From: a virus
Length of the DNA: 44,518 bases
Virus record (IMG/VR): IMGVR_UViG_3300025536_000022
Coordinates: 1-44,518 of that record
Strand: one strand, 5' to 3'
The translations under genes were made by a program, and so were the position numbers. This document shows positions 16,401-23,462 of the stretch, piece by piece (position 1 is the first letter of the stretch; each line of letters begins with the position of its first letter). The notes under the pieces are model-generated. The model made no database searches and was not told the origin of the DNA. It worked only from the letters and a program-made list of their open reading frames with translations.

Positions 16401-18032
16401 TGTATTGTAGATTGAGGTTAAAACAGTTGTTTTTCTGCCAAAATCATCTTCATATACTAATCCTATTTCATAATCCTGATTAGTCTTACAACTTGTAGAA
16501 TTTGAGGAGTTTACAATAGAAACATAGCTATTGTTCACAATTGTAAAGTCTAATACATGAGGTTCGTCACCATCAGTTGTATCAATAAATGTAACCGGTG
16601 TAACAGTAAAAGTTGGAATTCCACCAATCACAGAATAAACAAGACTTGGTTCAACACTTAAATTCCAGCCGTCCGGAACATCATATTGAAAATTATTTTT
16701 AATGTCTGTATCAATGATATTTAAAAACGATTCAAAATCAGCTGAATCAAATAAATCATTCAATGAGTTGTAATCTTGTGGTAGAATAAAGTAAAACGAA
16801 TTTTCATAACTGAAACTTCCATTAAGCAGTAAATTGAAATAAAAAATCAATTTAAATCCTTGAGTTAAAGGATATGATTCAGGATTTGTAACTTCAACTT
16901 TATTTAAATCAACAATATCTGTTTTTAATTCATTTCCAAAATCTAAAGGCTCATTTATCATTGAAACCGAATAATCTGGAACAATTTTAAGTCCATTAGA
17001 ATCTACAATATTTCTTCCTTCAACATAATTTCCAAAAACAGCTCTATTACCAATAAAAGTCAGTGCTTTAGCCTTTAATGGAACGTAATCACATTGTCTG
17101 TAGAGTTCATCCTCCGGTAAACTTGTATAGGATTTGTTATTTGAAAAAATGTAAATTTTAGTTTGATTATCCCCCCAACCTAAGTTTTCCTTATTAAAAT
17201 TTTCAATTAAGAATAACGCATTTGAATTAGTTTCTTTAAAAACTAACTGAATATCAGTAACCCTTTTATCTCCGGTCTCAAATGAAATTTTTGCAGCATT
17301 AAAAGCATTTATCATTCCTTTGTTATCCAAAGTATAAAAATTCAAATCAAACGCTTTTGGGTTAAAATCATAATTTGAATAACTTGAAAGCGCACTGTAT
17401 TCGCCATCTAAATATTTGTATCGATAACAGAATGAGAAGAATTTTTCCATCTTGTTATTTGCTACGCCCGAGATATTGATAGGAATTATAATAGGTGCAT
17501 TTACCGGTGGTTTTTTAATCAAATAGATGTCTTCTTTTTCAAAATTGTTGGCACCATAAGTTTTAGCCCGAGAAATATTTATGCAGCATGGCTCCATATT
17601 GTTGTCAGTCCAACACAAAAGATTTTTGTTAGGATCATCATTGATAATCTTAAATATTCCGGTGATTAAATTTGTAGGTTTTAAGTCTAAAACTCTTGTG
17701 CCTATTGGTCTTGTGTCTTCGAGAATTATAGAGTAAGCTTGATTGATATCATCCCATTCAATTAGGTAACAACCATTTGCAGACACAATAAACCAGTATA
17801 TTTTTTTCTCATATTCATCATTCAAGCCCAGTAAACATCTTGGGTCATTTCCAAAATTTATATTGGTAAGTTGCTTGTTGGAAAATGATTTTTGAATACT
17901 ACCAACATCAGAACTTTCAGAATTGACAACATAAATATTTTTACCATAGCGATAAACACCTTCCGCAAGAAGTCTCGCTTCGGTATCTAAATCCATTTTG
18001 CCGTTAAGAAAGTTTCTATAAAAATTTGACAT
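13455..18032 (-). CDS. Giant tail nozzle / stabilization-like protein, 1525 aa
   Basis: The start at 18032 (MSNFYRNFLNGKMD) is chosen because it lies 1 nt after the preceding stop; a 15-residue upstream extension would overlap that gene. The protein is almost all beta, with propeller-like repeats in the first 450 residues (for example DPRCLLGLNDEYEKKIYWF) and again near GGFDPYHQQYFISI. This fits the large podovirus tail nozzle. After YLIWDYEDKKPVLF the C-terminus carries a bacterial Ig-like module (VNVLANDVVGDDFTVSIVDG ... ENDGSSATEDSITYKV). It ends in an aromatic beta tail reminiscent of DUF5977-type ends. These last domains may bind the host surface. Confidence 0.7.
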   Translation of the reverse strand: MSNFYRNFLNGKMDLDTEARLLAEGVYRYGKNIYVVNSESSDVGSIQKSFSNKQLTNINFGNDPRCLLGLNDEYEKKIYWFIVSANGCYLIEWDDINQAYSIILEDTRPIGTRVLDLKPTNLITGIFKIINDDPNKNLLCWTDNNMEPCCINISRAKTYGANNFEKEDIYLIKKPPVNAPIIIPINISGVANNKMEKFFSFCYRYKYLDGEYSALSSYSNYDFNPKAFDLNFYTLDNKGMINAFNAAKISFETGDKRVTDIQLVFKETNSNALFLIENFNKENLGWGDNQTKIYIFSNNKSYTSLPEDELYRQCDYVPLKAKALTFIGNRAVFGNYVEGRNIVDSNGLKIVPDYSVSMINEPLDFGNELKTDIVDLNKVEVTNPESYPLTQGFKLIFYFNLLLNGSFSYENSFYFILPQDYNSLNDLFDSADFESFLNIIDTDIKNNFQYDVPDGWNLSVEPSLVYSVIGGIPTFTVTPVTFIDTTDGDEPHVLDFTIVNNSYVSIVNSSNSTSCKTNQDYEIGLVYEDDFGRKTTVLTSIYNTIHIPQLYSIFKNKLRLTLNSPAPFWAKRLRVCVKTQPLLYQTIYVNRFYNEDFYVWAKLEAENKDKVKVGDILIVKKGPDPLIDPVEVKILEIKEQLKDFIPDNIDENGNEIKEEAGFYMKIRPEGFSMDFDNYSVNSGEAKASSDNRPIAYLDLFSVLPGPIELSVAQGSSISLYLDSTFKYDSGWRHNIYDVIHYAQRNYANIEEWFNENIIGQNLFITNSAGDVRNYGPQLSLVRGSVSTSLGNPIFTPNPSGKLFLKVIGLETGGSRDRKGRVYAKIVVRSSTGFYVFETKPKQATSKLFYETPQSFEINNGNHSGNVQNQNISSFTPAIIDVDFFNCYAQGNGVESYKVRDGFNTNYLNVDLRPSLSMIEEYKQIHRKSSIIHGDKFIEGTNTNGLNEFNLSKNISKDLDKQYGSIQKLHARDNDILVLQEEKASKILFEKRAVTEADGSESLVTSDIILGEQRTYLGENGIGTAPESFAENDYQIYYANPRKGIIQRLSIDGVEPIINGLRDWFRDTFISRPNSKKIGGFDPYHQQYFISIGSEPVRIYNVGCGAVVNKFNQIGQFVYNFNLNEVLGDFVLQYNITQGNATITVEFDGDIYPESNVTGEGFITIARDNILATQAIVTITPVNGAISYSILNLCPVSVPLTVVSVVLGGTEDLAKTITTRYKWSDSSYYPDLVLFSENYVSRFLVETGTEGQGKFPARGSIVRMETLKELTDTADFSLDQCNRIGYLISENTYTEDDIETIKSLAVWLSVSQIENIFYGNFLFSKTTDEEKLYLIWDYEDKKPVLFDDFIFVLTGRTITVNVLANDVVGDDFTVSIVDGPAHGTATLNENNTITYENDGSSATEDSITYKVTQNGCSAFATLAFSIYTEIETPELFYFAAAKSMASSWVCGSAPVGPRNIYVNVAPYSSSDWFSLVTQIWFDSAGTIPASPGWYSDMYLSSDSSLYYYLYWNGTSVTDVGTCSSPI

Positions 18033-18033
18033 T

Positions 18034-18909
18034 TTAAAGCATTTGTGACGCGGTTCCCATTGCTCTGGAAACTTCAATTAAACTGAAATTAAGTTGGTCA
18101 ATTCTGGTTTCATGCAATGTTGTCTTATACCTGTTTAATGCATCCATCTTTTCTCCTCTTGATACATTTCTTTTAGGTTGAATACAAGCATAGTATATCC
18201 AATCTTTAATAACAGATTCAAGCTTTTTGTGAACAGTTATTTCTGTCTCTTGAATATTTTGCCATTGAAGACCATCACTGTAGTATTTTAATACAATTTC
18301 TCGATCTCTCAAGTCGGAGCTAAAAAGAATATATCCTCTACGTTCATCGATTATTGCTTCGCCGTATTTTGATAAAACTGATGTGTTTAATTCAAAGAAT
18401 CCGCCTTGAAAATCATGGCTAAATTCATATTTATTAAACGGCTTTGCATAAGCATTAGAACTATCAGCTGTTAAAATTTGATTGTTTTGGTCGAACAATA
18501 TATTTGCATCATTGTCTTGCAAAAATCCAGTAGCTATATTGATGTTGTTGTTGATGTTTAGAGGATACAATCTAAAATCAGAGCCAACCACACTTATCCA
18601 TTGATAGTCAACAAAATCTTGAGGTAATGGTAATCTAAGTGAATCACCTACCGTCATTTCTATAGAAATAACATCATTGGATAATTTTCGATGTTTTTTG
18701 ATAGCATTTTTAGCATGCATCAAAATAATGCTTCGCTTTGTGTTTTTTAAAATATGGTCATCATCCTGGATAGACAACATTAAATCATCCATGATTTGTT
18801 TTAAAGTCACCCACTGATAACTTCCCAGATTATCAACATCATCGTAATAATCCGCCGGTGATTGTACCGAGGGATTATCAAAAAATACTATGTTTGAATA
18901 TATTGACAT
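18034..18909 (-). CDS. Tail hub / tail tubular A-like protein, 291 aa
   Basis: This 291-residue structural protein has the pattern of gp11-type tail hub proteins: an N-terminal helical region that packs against the portal/neck ring (WVTLKQIMDDLMLSIQDDDHIL), a strand-loop with LRLPLPQDFVDYQWISVV, and a conserved DERRGYILFSSDLRDREIVLKYYSDG segment. This last segment recurs in crAss-like hub proteins. A helical C-terminus follows (KLESVIKDWIYYACIQP). The gene is 8 nt from its upstream neighbour and 1 nt from the nozzle gene. Identification as the hub is inference from motif pattern and order. Confidence 0.7.
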   Translation of the reverse strand: MSIYSNIVFFDNPSVQSPADYYDDVDNLGSYQWVTLKQIMDDLMLSIQDDDHILKNTKRSIILMHAKNAIKKHRKLSNDVISIEMTVGDSLRLPLPQDFVDYQWISVVGSDFRLYPLNINNNINIATGFLQDNDANILFDQNNQILTADSSNAYAKPFNKYEFSHDFQGGFFELNTSVLSKYGEAIIDERRGYILFSSDLRDREIVLKYYSDGLQWQNIQETEITVHKKLESVIKDWIYYACIQPKRNVSRGEKMDALNRYKTTLHETRIDQLNFSLIEVSRAMGTASQML

Positions 18910-18917
18910 CGCTAATT

Positions 18918-19454
18918 TTATACTGGAATTTCATAGTAAGTTATGTAAATTTCAAGAGTTCCATCACCTCCAACCGGATCAGAAGTTGTACAACCTAAAA
19001 CTAATGGCGAACCAATATAAGAACCTCCACTTGCTGAAACACTTGGGGAAATTGGTGATAAGGATTCTGCATTTGAAGCACTTACAATTACCGGAGTAAG
19101 ATTTACAAAACCAAAACTAATCCCATTGTATCCTATTCTCCACGTATTAGAAGTATATGGAGTAGTTACATGTGTGTACTTTTGGTAAACGTGTCTTAAC
19201 ACTAAGACCTTACCTTCAACACCAGGCAAAATTTCTTTTGGAGTTGTAAACAACGACAAAATATCTGCTGCTGTCAAGTTTAATTTTACAACTTTTGTAA
19301 TTATAGGACCACCACCAGCACTTGAAATTTCCTGGTCAATGTAATCAGCGATTAATTTATGAACACCTGCCTGTGCGGCAGGAGTTAAACTGAAATCAGC
19401 AATATCATTATTCAATACTTCATCAATAGCCGTATTTAATTCTTCACGTGTCAT
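18918..19454 (-). CDS. Small beta-sandwich virion protein, 178 aa
   Basis: A helical N-terminus (residues 1-45, with an AAQAGVHKLIADYIDQEI helix) precedes a beta-rich domain with LTAADILSLFTTPKEILPG and GKVLVLRHVYQKY, typical of small structural proteins beside neck and tail genes in Bacteroidota phages. It ends in a strand IYITYYEIPV. The gene lies 3 nt after the FN3/Ig-like gene. It could be a neck decoration, fibre or capsid-surface protein. No enzyme motif is visible. Confidence 0.6.
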   Translation of the reverse strand: MTREELNTAIDEVLNNDIADFSLTPAAQAGVHKLIADYIDQEISSAGGGPIITKVVKLNLTAADILSLFTTPKEILPGVEGKVLVLRHVYQKYTHVTTPYTSNTWRIGYNGISFGFVNLTPVIVSASNAESLSPISPSVSASGGSYIGSPLVLGCTTSDPVGGDGTLEIYITYYEIPV

Positions 19455-19457
19455 TTT

Positions 19458-19733
19458 CTAATTGTGTTTTAAGTTAAACTTATAGTTGTGTTTTCTGGTT
19501 TGTGTCAAAGTAGTTTCATCAAACATCTTTAAATAAAAATCTCCTGTTATTGGAATAACTACCTGAGCCGGGCTTTGCAAATCATTTAAGTCAAATGGCC
19601 CTAACCAAACAGCTCCATCACTTGAGTATTGATATTTTAATGAAGTCAAAGGAAAATTTGAGGTAAAAGTAACCTCATAAATATTTCCGCTAACCTTTGT
19701 CAAACCAGTAATATTTAATTCAAGTAAGGCCAT
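19458..19733 (-). CDS. Small Ig/FN3-like protein, 91 aa
   Basis: This 91-residue protein shows the strand pattern of a single fibronectin/Ig-type domain: NIYEVTFTSNFPLTSLKYQYS, then SSDGAVWLGPF, then GDFYLKMFDE. It sits between the neck ring and the 178-aa beta protein in a tightly packed operon (2-3 nt gaps). It is likely a virion decoration or fibre-attachment domain. Confidence 0.6.
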   Translation of the reverse strand: MALLELNITGLTKVSGNIYEVTFTSNFPLTSLKYQYSSDGAVWLGPFDLNDLQSPAQVVIPITGDFYLKMFDETTLTQTRKHNYKFNLKHN

Positions 19734-19735
19734 GA

Positions 19736-20428
19736 TTAAGAAGTAAGATTAGAATTATTTTCTACTTGCTGCTGATTTTGCATTGACGCTTGTAAATCAG
19801 GTTCTTTTAAATTGATACCAAATAATTGACATACTCTAATAACTAAATCATCCTCGGCGCTTGGATGAATATCAGCATCTTGAAAATCCAATGCAGAAGG
19901 GTTGAATTGAGGAGCATTACCGGCAACAACATAAGTCCATTTTGGAAATAATGGCTTGCGCAAATAGTAAACAATCAATGTTGAATTAATCGAACTTGGC
20001 GCAACTTTAATTTGATTACCAATTTTGATATAAATAGGGTATTGTGAAGTAGCATTTACCGTTTTAATAATATTGAATTCTTCCATGGTTTTACATGGTT
20101 CAAAATAAGTATCATTGGCATCGGTAATCGTATCAAAATACCTGATATCATTGGGCATAGTATATAACCCTGAATTGTAAACTAAACTGCCCTGTTTTAA
20201 GTAATGTTGAATTTTTTCTCTTATTCTGTCCGGTAAGTTTTCAAGGCCGCTATTCAGTAAGCCTCTATTCTCCCTATTGACAAACTGATTTAAAACAACC
20301 AAGTTTTTTTCAAAATCTTCATTAATAGCAATATTCAGATTCAAATTAAAATTTGTTGGATCGAAATTACCCCTTCCATCTGTATTTACTAAACCTTTAA
20401 CCGCTTGGTATATTCTATCAATCAACAT
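19736..20428 (-). CDS. Neck / ring (head-tail adaptor) protein, 230 aa
   Basis: The ATG at 20428 (MLIDRIYQAVKG) is preferred over an upstream ATG at 20461, because 20461 falls in the promoter region and adds only an unusual AT-coded stretch (YYTITIIYYK). The text contains YTMPNDIRYFDTITD, YPIYIKIGNQIKVAPSS and VYYLRKPLFPKW, with a C-terminal EDDLVIRVCQLFGINLKEPDL. This order (helical start, beta adaptor core, LP-D-RY and P-x-P-KW signatures) is typical of neck ring proteins of Bacteroidota short-tailed phages. It is the first gene of the neck-tail operon. Confidence 0.72.
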   Translation of the reverse strand: MLIDRIYQAVKGLVNTDGRGNFDPTNFNLNLNIAINEDFEKNLVVLNQFVNRENRGLLNSGLENLPDRIREKIQHYLKQGSLVYNSGLYTMPNDIRYFDTITDANDTYFEPCKTMEEFNIIKTVNATSQYPIYIKIGNQIKVAPSSINSTLIVYYLRKPLFPKWTYVVAGNAPQFNPSALDFQDADIHPSAEDDLVIRVCQLFGINLKEPDLQASMQNQQQVENNSNLTS

Positions 20429-20458
20429 TTTATAATAGATTATTGTTATAGTATAGTA

Positions 20459-20466
20459 CAAATATA
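20459..20466 (-). promoter_or_regulatory. Promoter -7 element TATATTTG for the neck-tail operon
   Basis: The complement of 20459-20466 is TATATTTG, 31 bp upstream of the ATG at 20428. It is needed because the upstream minus-strand operon ends at the 22261-22290 terminator. No clear -33 box. Confidence 0.65.
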
Positions 20467-20514
20467 ATAGAATTATAGTATTGTATTATTATTAGATTTA
20501 ATTATATTTTCAAT

Positions 20515-20522
20515 TAAATTTG
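20515..20522 (+). promoter_or_regulatory. Promoter -7 element TAAATTTG for the HNH/methyltransferase cassette
   Basis: An exact TAnnTTTG match 19 bp upstream of the ATG at 20541. It is divergent from the neck-tail promoter about 50 bp away. Confidence 0.55.
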
Positions 20523-20540
20523 CTGAACACTCTTTATAAA

Positions 20541-20759
20541 ATGAATCGGGAAGAAGAAGTCTTAAAAATAATCAAGGAATACCACCAAAAAACAAATGGA
20601 AAATGTGGTATAACAATTCCGGAAATTATCGAAAAGTCACATTTGGAAAATCTTGAATTGAGAGTTATCCTGAATCATTTATACACCGAAAAAGTGATAA
20701 AAACCAGAAAAGGAATAAATGGAATTTTAATTTTCTTATATGATGCAAAAAGAAGATGA
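20541..20759 (+). CDS. Small helical, wHTH-like protein, 72 aa
   Basis: The start ATG at 20541 (MNREEEVLKI) is favoured over the TTG at 20520, which lies inside the promoter element. The protein (EEEVLKIIKEYHQK ... ITIPEIIEKSHLENLELRVILNHLYTEKVIKTRKG) has the helix-turn-helix plus wing spacing of a small winged-helix domain. It could bind DNA and regulate the cassette. Its 3' end overlaps the HNH gene by 20 nt, so the two are translated together. Confidence 0.55.
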   Translation: MNREEEVLKIIKEYHQKTNGKCGITIPEIIEKSHLENLELRVILNHLYTEKVIKTRKGINGILIFLYDAKRR

Positions 20760-21234
20760 AGTTTGGAAATCTATAGTTGATTATGAAGGAAAATATTGGA
20801 TATCAAATCACGGAAACGTTTCTTCAAAAAACAAAATTTTAAAACTTTCTATTAAATCAAATGGATATTATGTAGTCTCACTTTGTTTAAAAGGTATAGC
20901 TAAAAAATTCCATGTACATAGATTAGTAGGATTGCATTTTGTTGAATACGACATTAATAAAATAGCAAACCATCTTGATGGTGATAAACAAAACAATTAT
21001 TATTTAAATATAGAAATGACAACACATTCTGGTAATAATCATCATGCCTATAAATCAGGATTAAAAGTTGCTAAGCAAGGTGAAGATGTAAGTCATTCAA
21101 AATTAAAAAACTCTGATGTAAGTTTAATCAGAACATCTTTTTTAAGTGAGAGAAAATTAGCAAAATTTTACAATGTTTCAAGGGCGGTAATTAGAAACGT
21201 AAAAAAAGGTAAAACTTACAAAAACGTTATTTAA
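20740..21234 (+). CDS. NUMOD4-HNH homing endonuclease, 164 aa
   Basis: Residues 5-45 form a NUMOD4 motif (EVWKSIVDYEGKYWISNHG, GNVSSKN). The HNH core follows, with VHRLVGLHFV, NHLDGDKQNNYYLNIE and SGNNHHAYKSG, the HNH_3 arrangement of phage endonucleases. The C-terminus (LIRTSFLSERKLAKFYNVSRAVIRNVKKG) is a helix-turn-helix for target binding. It overlaps the upstream small gene and ends 3 nt before the methyltransferase start. It may be a free-standing homing endonuclease that moved the whole cassette into this site. Confidence 0.88.
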   Translation: MMQKEDEVWKSIVDYEGKYWISNHGNVSSKNKILKLSIKSNGYYVVSLCLKGIAKKFHVHRLVGLHFVEYDINKIANHLDGDKQNNYYLNIEMTTHSGNNHHAYKSGLKVAKQGEDVSHSKLKNSDVSLIRTSFLSERKLAKFYNVSRAVIRNVKKGKTYKNVI

Positions 21235-21237
21235 TAA

Positions 21238-21951
21238 TTGTCAACATCGATTACATATAATATTGATTGTCTTGTTGGGATGAAAGAATTTCATGACCAA
21301 TATTTTGATTGGGCTATAGTCGATTTAGAATATGGCATTGGTTCTTCTATGCCTTCACAAAAAAACAAGTATATAAAACAAAAAAATGGAAATAAAATTG
21401 GTGTAAAACAGTCTAATTACCAACACTCTGATTGGGATTTTAAAATGTCTTCAGAAGAATATTTCAATGAGTTATTCAGAATTAGTAAGAACCAAATAAT
21501 ATTCGGTGGTAACTACTACGGTTTAAAAGGAGGATATTTAGTATGGGATAAATTGAATGGTACGAGTGATCAATTTGGATGTGAGTTAGCTTGGTTATCA
21601 TTTACTAAAAGAACCGATATAATTTATTATTTATGGTCTGGAATGATGCAGGGGGAACAATGTTCTAAAGACGTTAGAAAAGCTTTAAAACAAATCGGAA
21701 ATAAAAAATTAAATGAAAAAAGAATTCATGAAACCCAAAAACCGGTAAAACTTTATGATTGGATTTTAAATGAGTATGTTCCTAAAGGTTCAAAGGTAAT
21801 TGATACTCACCTTGGAAGTGGAAGTAATAGAATATCTAACTATTGGTTTGGAAATGAGTTTCATGGTTTTGAAATATCAAAAACAAAATATGAAGCTCAA
21901 GAAAAAAGGTTTAATAATGAAATAAGCAAATTGAGACTTTTTGCACCATGA
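21238..21951 (+). CDS. DNA methyltransferase (PF01555-like) with altered motif IV, 237 aa
   Basis: It resembles the beta-class N6/N4 DNA methyltransferases common in phages: an N-terminal YNIDCLVGMKEFHD, motif IV region, target-recognition middle, and motif I near the C-terminus (VIDTHLGSGSNRI; Asp189). At residues 29-32, where DPPY is expected, the sequence reads DLEY followed by GIG. Both prolines are replaced, so catalysis may be lost or changed. The start is TTG at 21238, because the conserved N-terminus begins there and no ATG precedes it. The gene is 3 nt after the HNH gene, and its stop overlaps the next start (ATGA). It might block nearby restriction or the HNH cut site. Confidence 0.75.
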   Translation: MSTSITYNIDCLVGMKEFHDQYFDWAIVDLEYGIGSSMPSQKNKYIKQKNGNKIGVKQSNYQHSDWDFKMSSEEYFNELFRISKNQIIFGGNYYGLKGGYLVWDKLNGTSDQFGCELAWLSFTKRTDIIYYLWSGMMQGEQCSKDVRKALKQIGNKKLNEKRIHETQKPVKLYDWILNEYVPKGSKVIDTHLGSGSNRISNYWFGNEFHGFEISKTKYEAQEKRFNNEISKLRLFAP

Positions 21952-22262
21952 ATTTAATCAAGCAAAATCTCTTTAGTAACCTTGAAAAAATTGTAGATAA
22001 AATCAATTTTAAAGGCTCAGATTTGCAATATGTAAATCTAACTTCTACTTACTCAAAAATTACCTATAAAGAGGGATTCGCTAATAAAACAGATACATAT
22101 CAACTTATTGTTGAGCTAATGATAAAAGTAAATTTCACATCTAATCTTTACGAACACATAGGAGTTCAAGAAGTATTTTTATTCAAAAATGATGGTGAAG
22201 ACGTCAAAGAATTTAATTTTTCATTAAAGGAAATACAAGATTTCATTATTGCTAATCAATAA
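21948..22262 (+). CDS. Small hypothetical protein, 104 aa
   Basis: Last gene of the inserted cassette; its ATG overlaps the methyltransferase stop by 4 nt. The 104-residue product has no signal peptide or membrane segment and has an alternating strand/helix pattern (KITYKEGFANKTDTYQLIVELMIKV). The family is not recognised. The stop codon TAA (22260-22262) forms the left arm's A-tract of the terminator that follows. Confidence 0.6.
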   Translation: MNLIKQNLFSNLEKIVDKINFKGSDLQYVNLTSTYSKITYKEGFANKTDTYQLIVELMIKVNFTSNLYEHIGVQEVFLFKNDGEDVKEFNFSLKEIQDFIIANQ

Positions 22263-22290
22263 AAAACCCCGCTGGCAAGCGGGGTTTTCT
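22261..22290. terminator. Bidirectional intrinsic terminator between convergent operons
   Basis: The stem CCCCGCT (22267-22273) pairs with AGCGGGG (22278-22284) around a GGCA loop. It has an A-tract on the left and TTTT on the right, so it serves both the plus-strand cassette and the minus-strand head operon ending at 22338. A second small hairpin, ATACTCG-GA-CGAGTAT, lies at 22314-22329. Confidence 0.9.
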
Positions 22291-22337
22291 GACTATCGGG
22301 AAAAAGTCAAGCAATACTCGGACGAGTATGGTTATTG

Positions 22338-23405
22338 TTAAGAAGCATTGTTTGCTTCTGTGATTGCTTTTAACAACCATTCAGCATCATTCTTCTTGTT
22401 TGGGGGCAAATCTTTTTTCAAGATAATTGGATATAACTTTTGCAAATCCTCCAAATTATATTTTTTTTCAGGATCAAAAACTAATTTTTCAGAATTATCA
22501 GCATCTACTTCTGTTTTTTCCTCAGTAGTTTCTTCAACCGGTGTCGCAGGAACATAGTTAGCATACTTGTCCTCAAACTCTTTTCTCAATCTTGCTTCAA
22601 TTTCTTCTGGAGTTTCACCTTTTTCTTCGGCGGTAACTTGATTGATTACTGCAGAGGTTTTTGCAGAAACTGGTTTTGATTGTCCTACCAACTCTCCCAA
22701 AGTTTGTAGAGTAATCGCAGATTCTTCACTTGTTCCGGAAAGCACTTCTGTAAGTTTCTCTAAAGGATTTTCTCCAATTGCAACTCTAACAATCATTGTG
22801 TTAGATTTAGTCCAAATAATTGCTGTATTTGATTCATTGGTTTTTACAATCTCTTTCAAGAAAGCCAATGCGGCAATGTATTTGTTTGCATAGTTCGGAT
22901 TATCCATTTCAGTTAATAAACGTTTTGGATCAGAATATGCAATTTCTTTCAATTGAGCTTTACAAGAATTTGGACTTAAATCAGAGGCAGAATATCCAAT
23001 TACAGCTAAGGCAATAGCTTTAATTTCAATATCATCAGCCAAATTCAATTTCTCGCTGGCCAAATCACGTAATTGGAAGTCTTTCAATTTCAAGTTAGCA
23101 TCAGCTTCTTCATTAACTTCTTCATACCATTTATTGAACCATGGGTGTCTTCTACAAATTTCAAGAAGTAGTAAGTCACTCGGTCTTACCTCCAATTCAC
23201 CATCTTCAAAAATAATTTGGTGAGGTTCTTCCTGTCCTTTGTAATCATTTTGATAAATACTCGGGGAACCCGGTATGTAATGAACTTTTACTTCCGGATT
23301 ACCTGGTTCGGTAAGCTTTGGTAATAATAGCGAACTATATGGTAATTGCCAACTGATTGGTTTTAAACCATTTTTTAATCTAAAAATGATGTTTTTTTGT
23401 TTCAT
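22338..23405 (-). CDS. Head-associated protein downstream of the major capsid gene, 355 aa
   Basis: This 355-residue protein has an N-terminal region (residues 1-95, with KNGLKPISWQLPYSSLLL and SDLLLLEICRRHPWF) and a helical middle. The C-terminal 100 residues are acidic, rich in Glu, Thr and Pro, and end in NDAEWLLKAITEANNAS. The family is not recognised. It follows the capsid gene after a hairpin (23435-23458), so it is probably made at a lower level. It could be a head decoration, auxiliary scaffold or internal head protein. Confidence 0.6.
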   Translation of the reverse strand: MKQKNIIFRLKNGLKPISWQLPYSSLLLPKLTEPGNPEVKVHYIPGSPSIYQNDYKGQEEPHQIIFEDGELEVRPSDLLLLEICRRHPWFNKWYEEVNEEADANLKLKDFQLRDLASEKLNLADDIEIKAIALAVIGYSASDLSPNSCKAQLKEIAYSDPKRLLTEMDNPNYANKYIAALAFLKEIVKTNESNTAIIWTKSNTMIVRVAIGENPLEKLTEVLSGTSEESAITLQTLGELVGQSKPVSAKTSAVINQVTAEEKGETPEEIEARLRKEFEDKYANYVPATPVEETTEEKTEVDADNSEKLVFDPEKKYNLEDLQKLYPIILKKDLPPNKKNDAEWLLKAITEANNAS

Positions 23406-23430
23406 GACTTTTTCTAAATTTTTATGTTAA

Positions 23431-23460
23431 AAAGAATCGGGGGATTTCTCCCCCGATTTT
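23431..23460. terminator. Strong hairpin after the major capsid gene (attenuator or terminator)
   Basis: AATCGGGGGA (23435-23444) pairs with TCCCCCGATT (23449-23458) around TTTC, with T-rich flanks on both strands. On the minus strand it follows the capsid stop at 23463 and precedes the gene at 23405. Partial read-through would lower expression of the downstream head protein. It could also stabilise the capsid mRNA 3' end. Confidence 0.8.
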
Positions 23461-23462
23461 TA

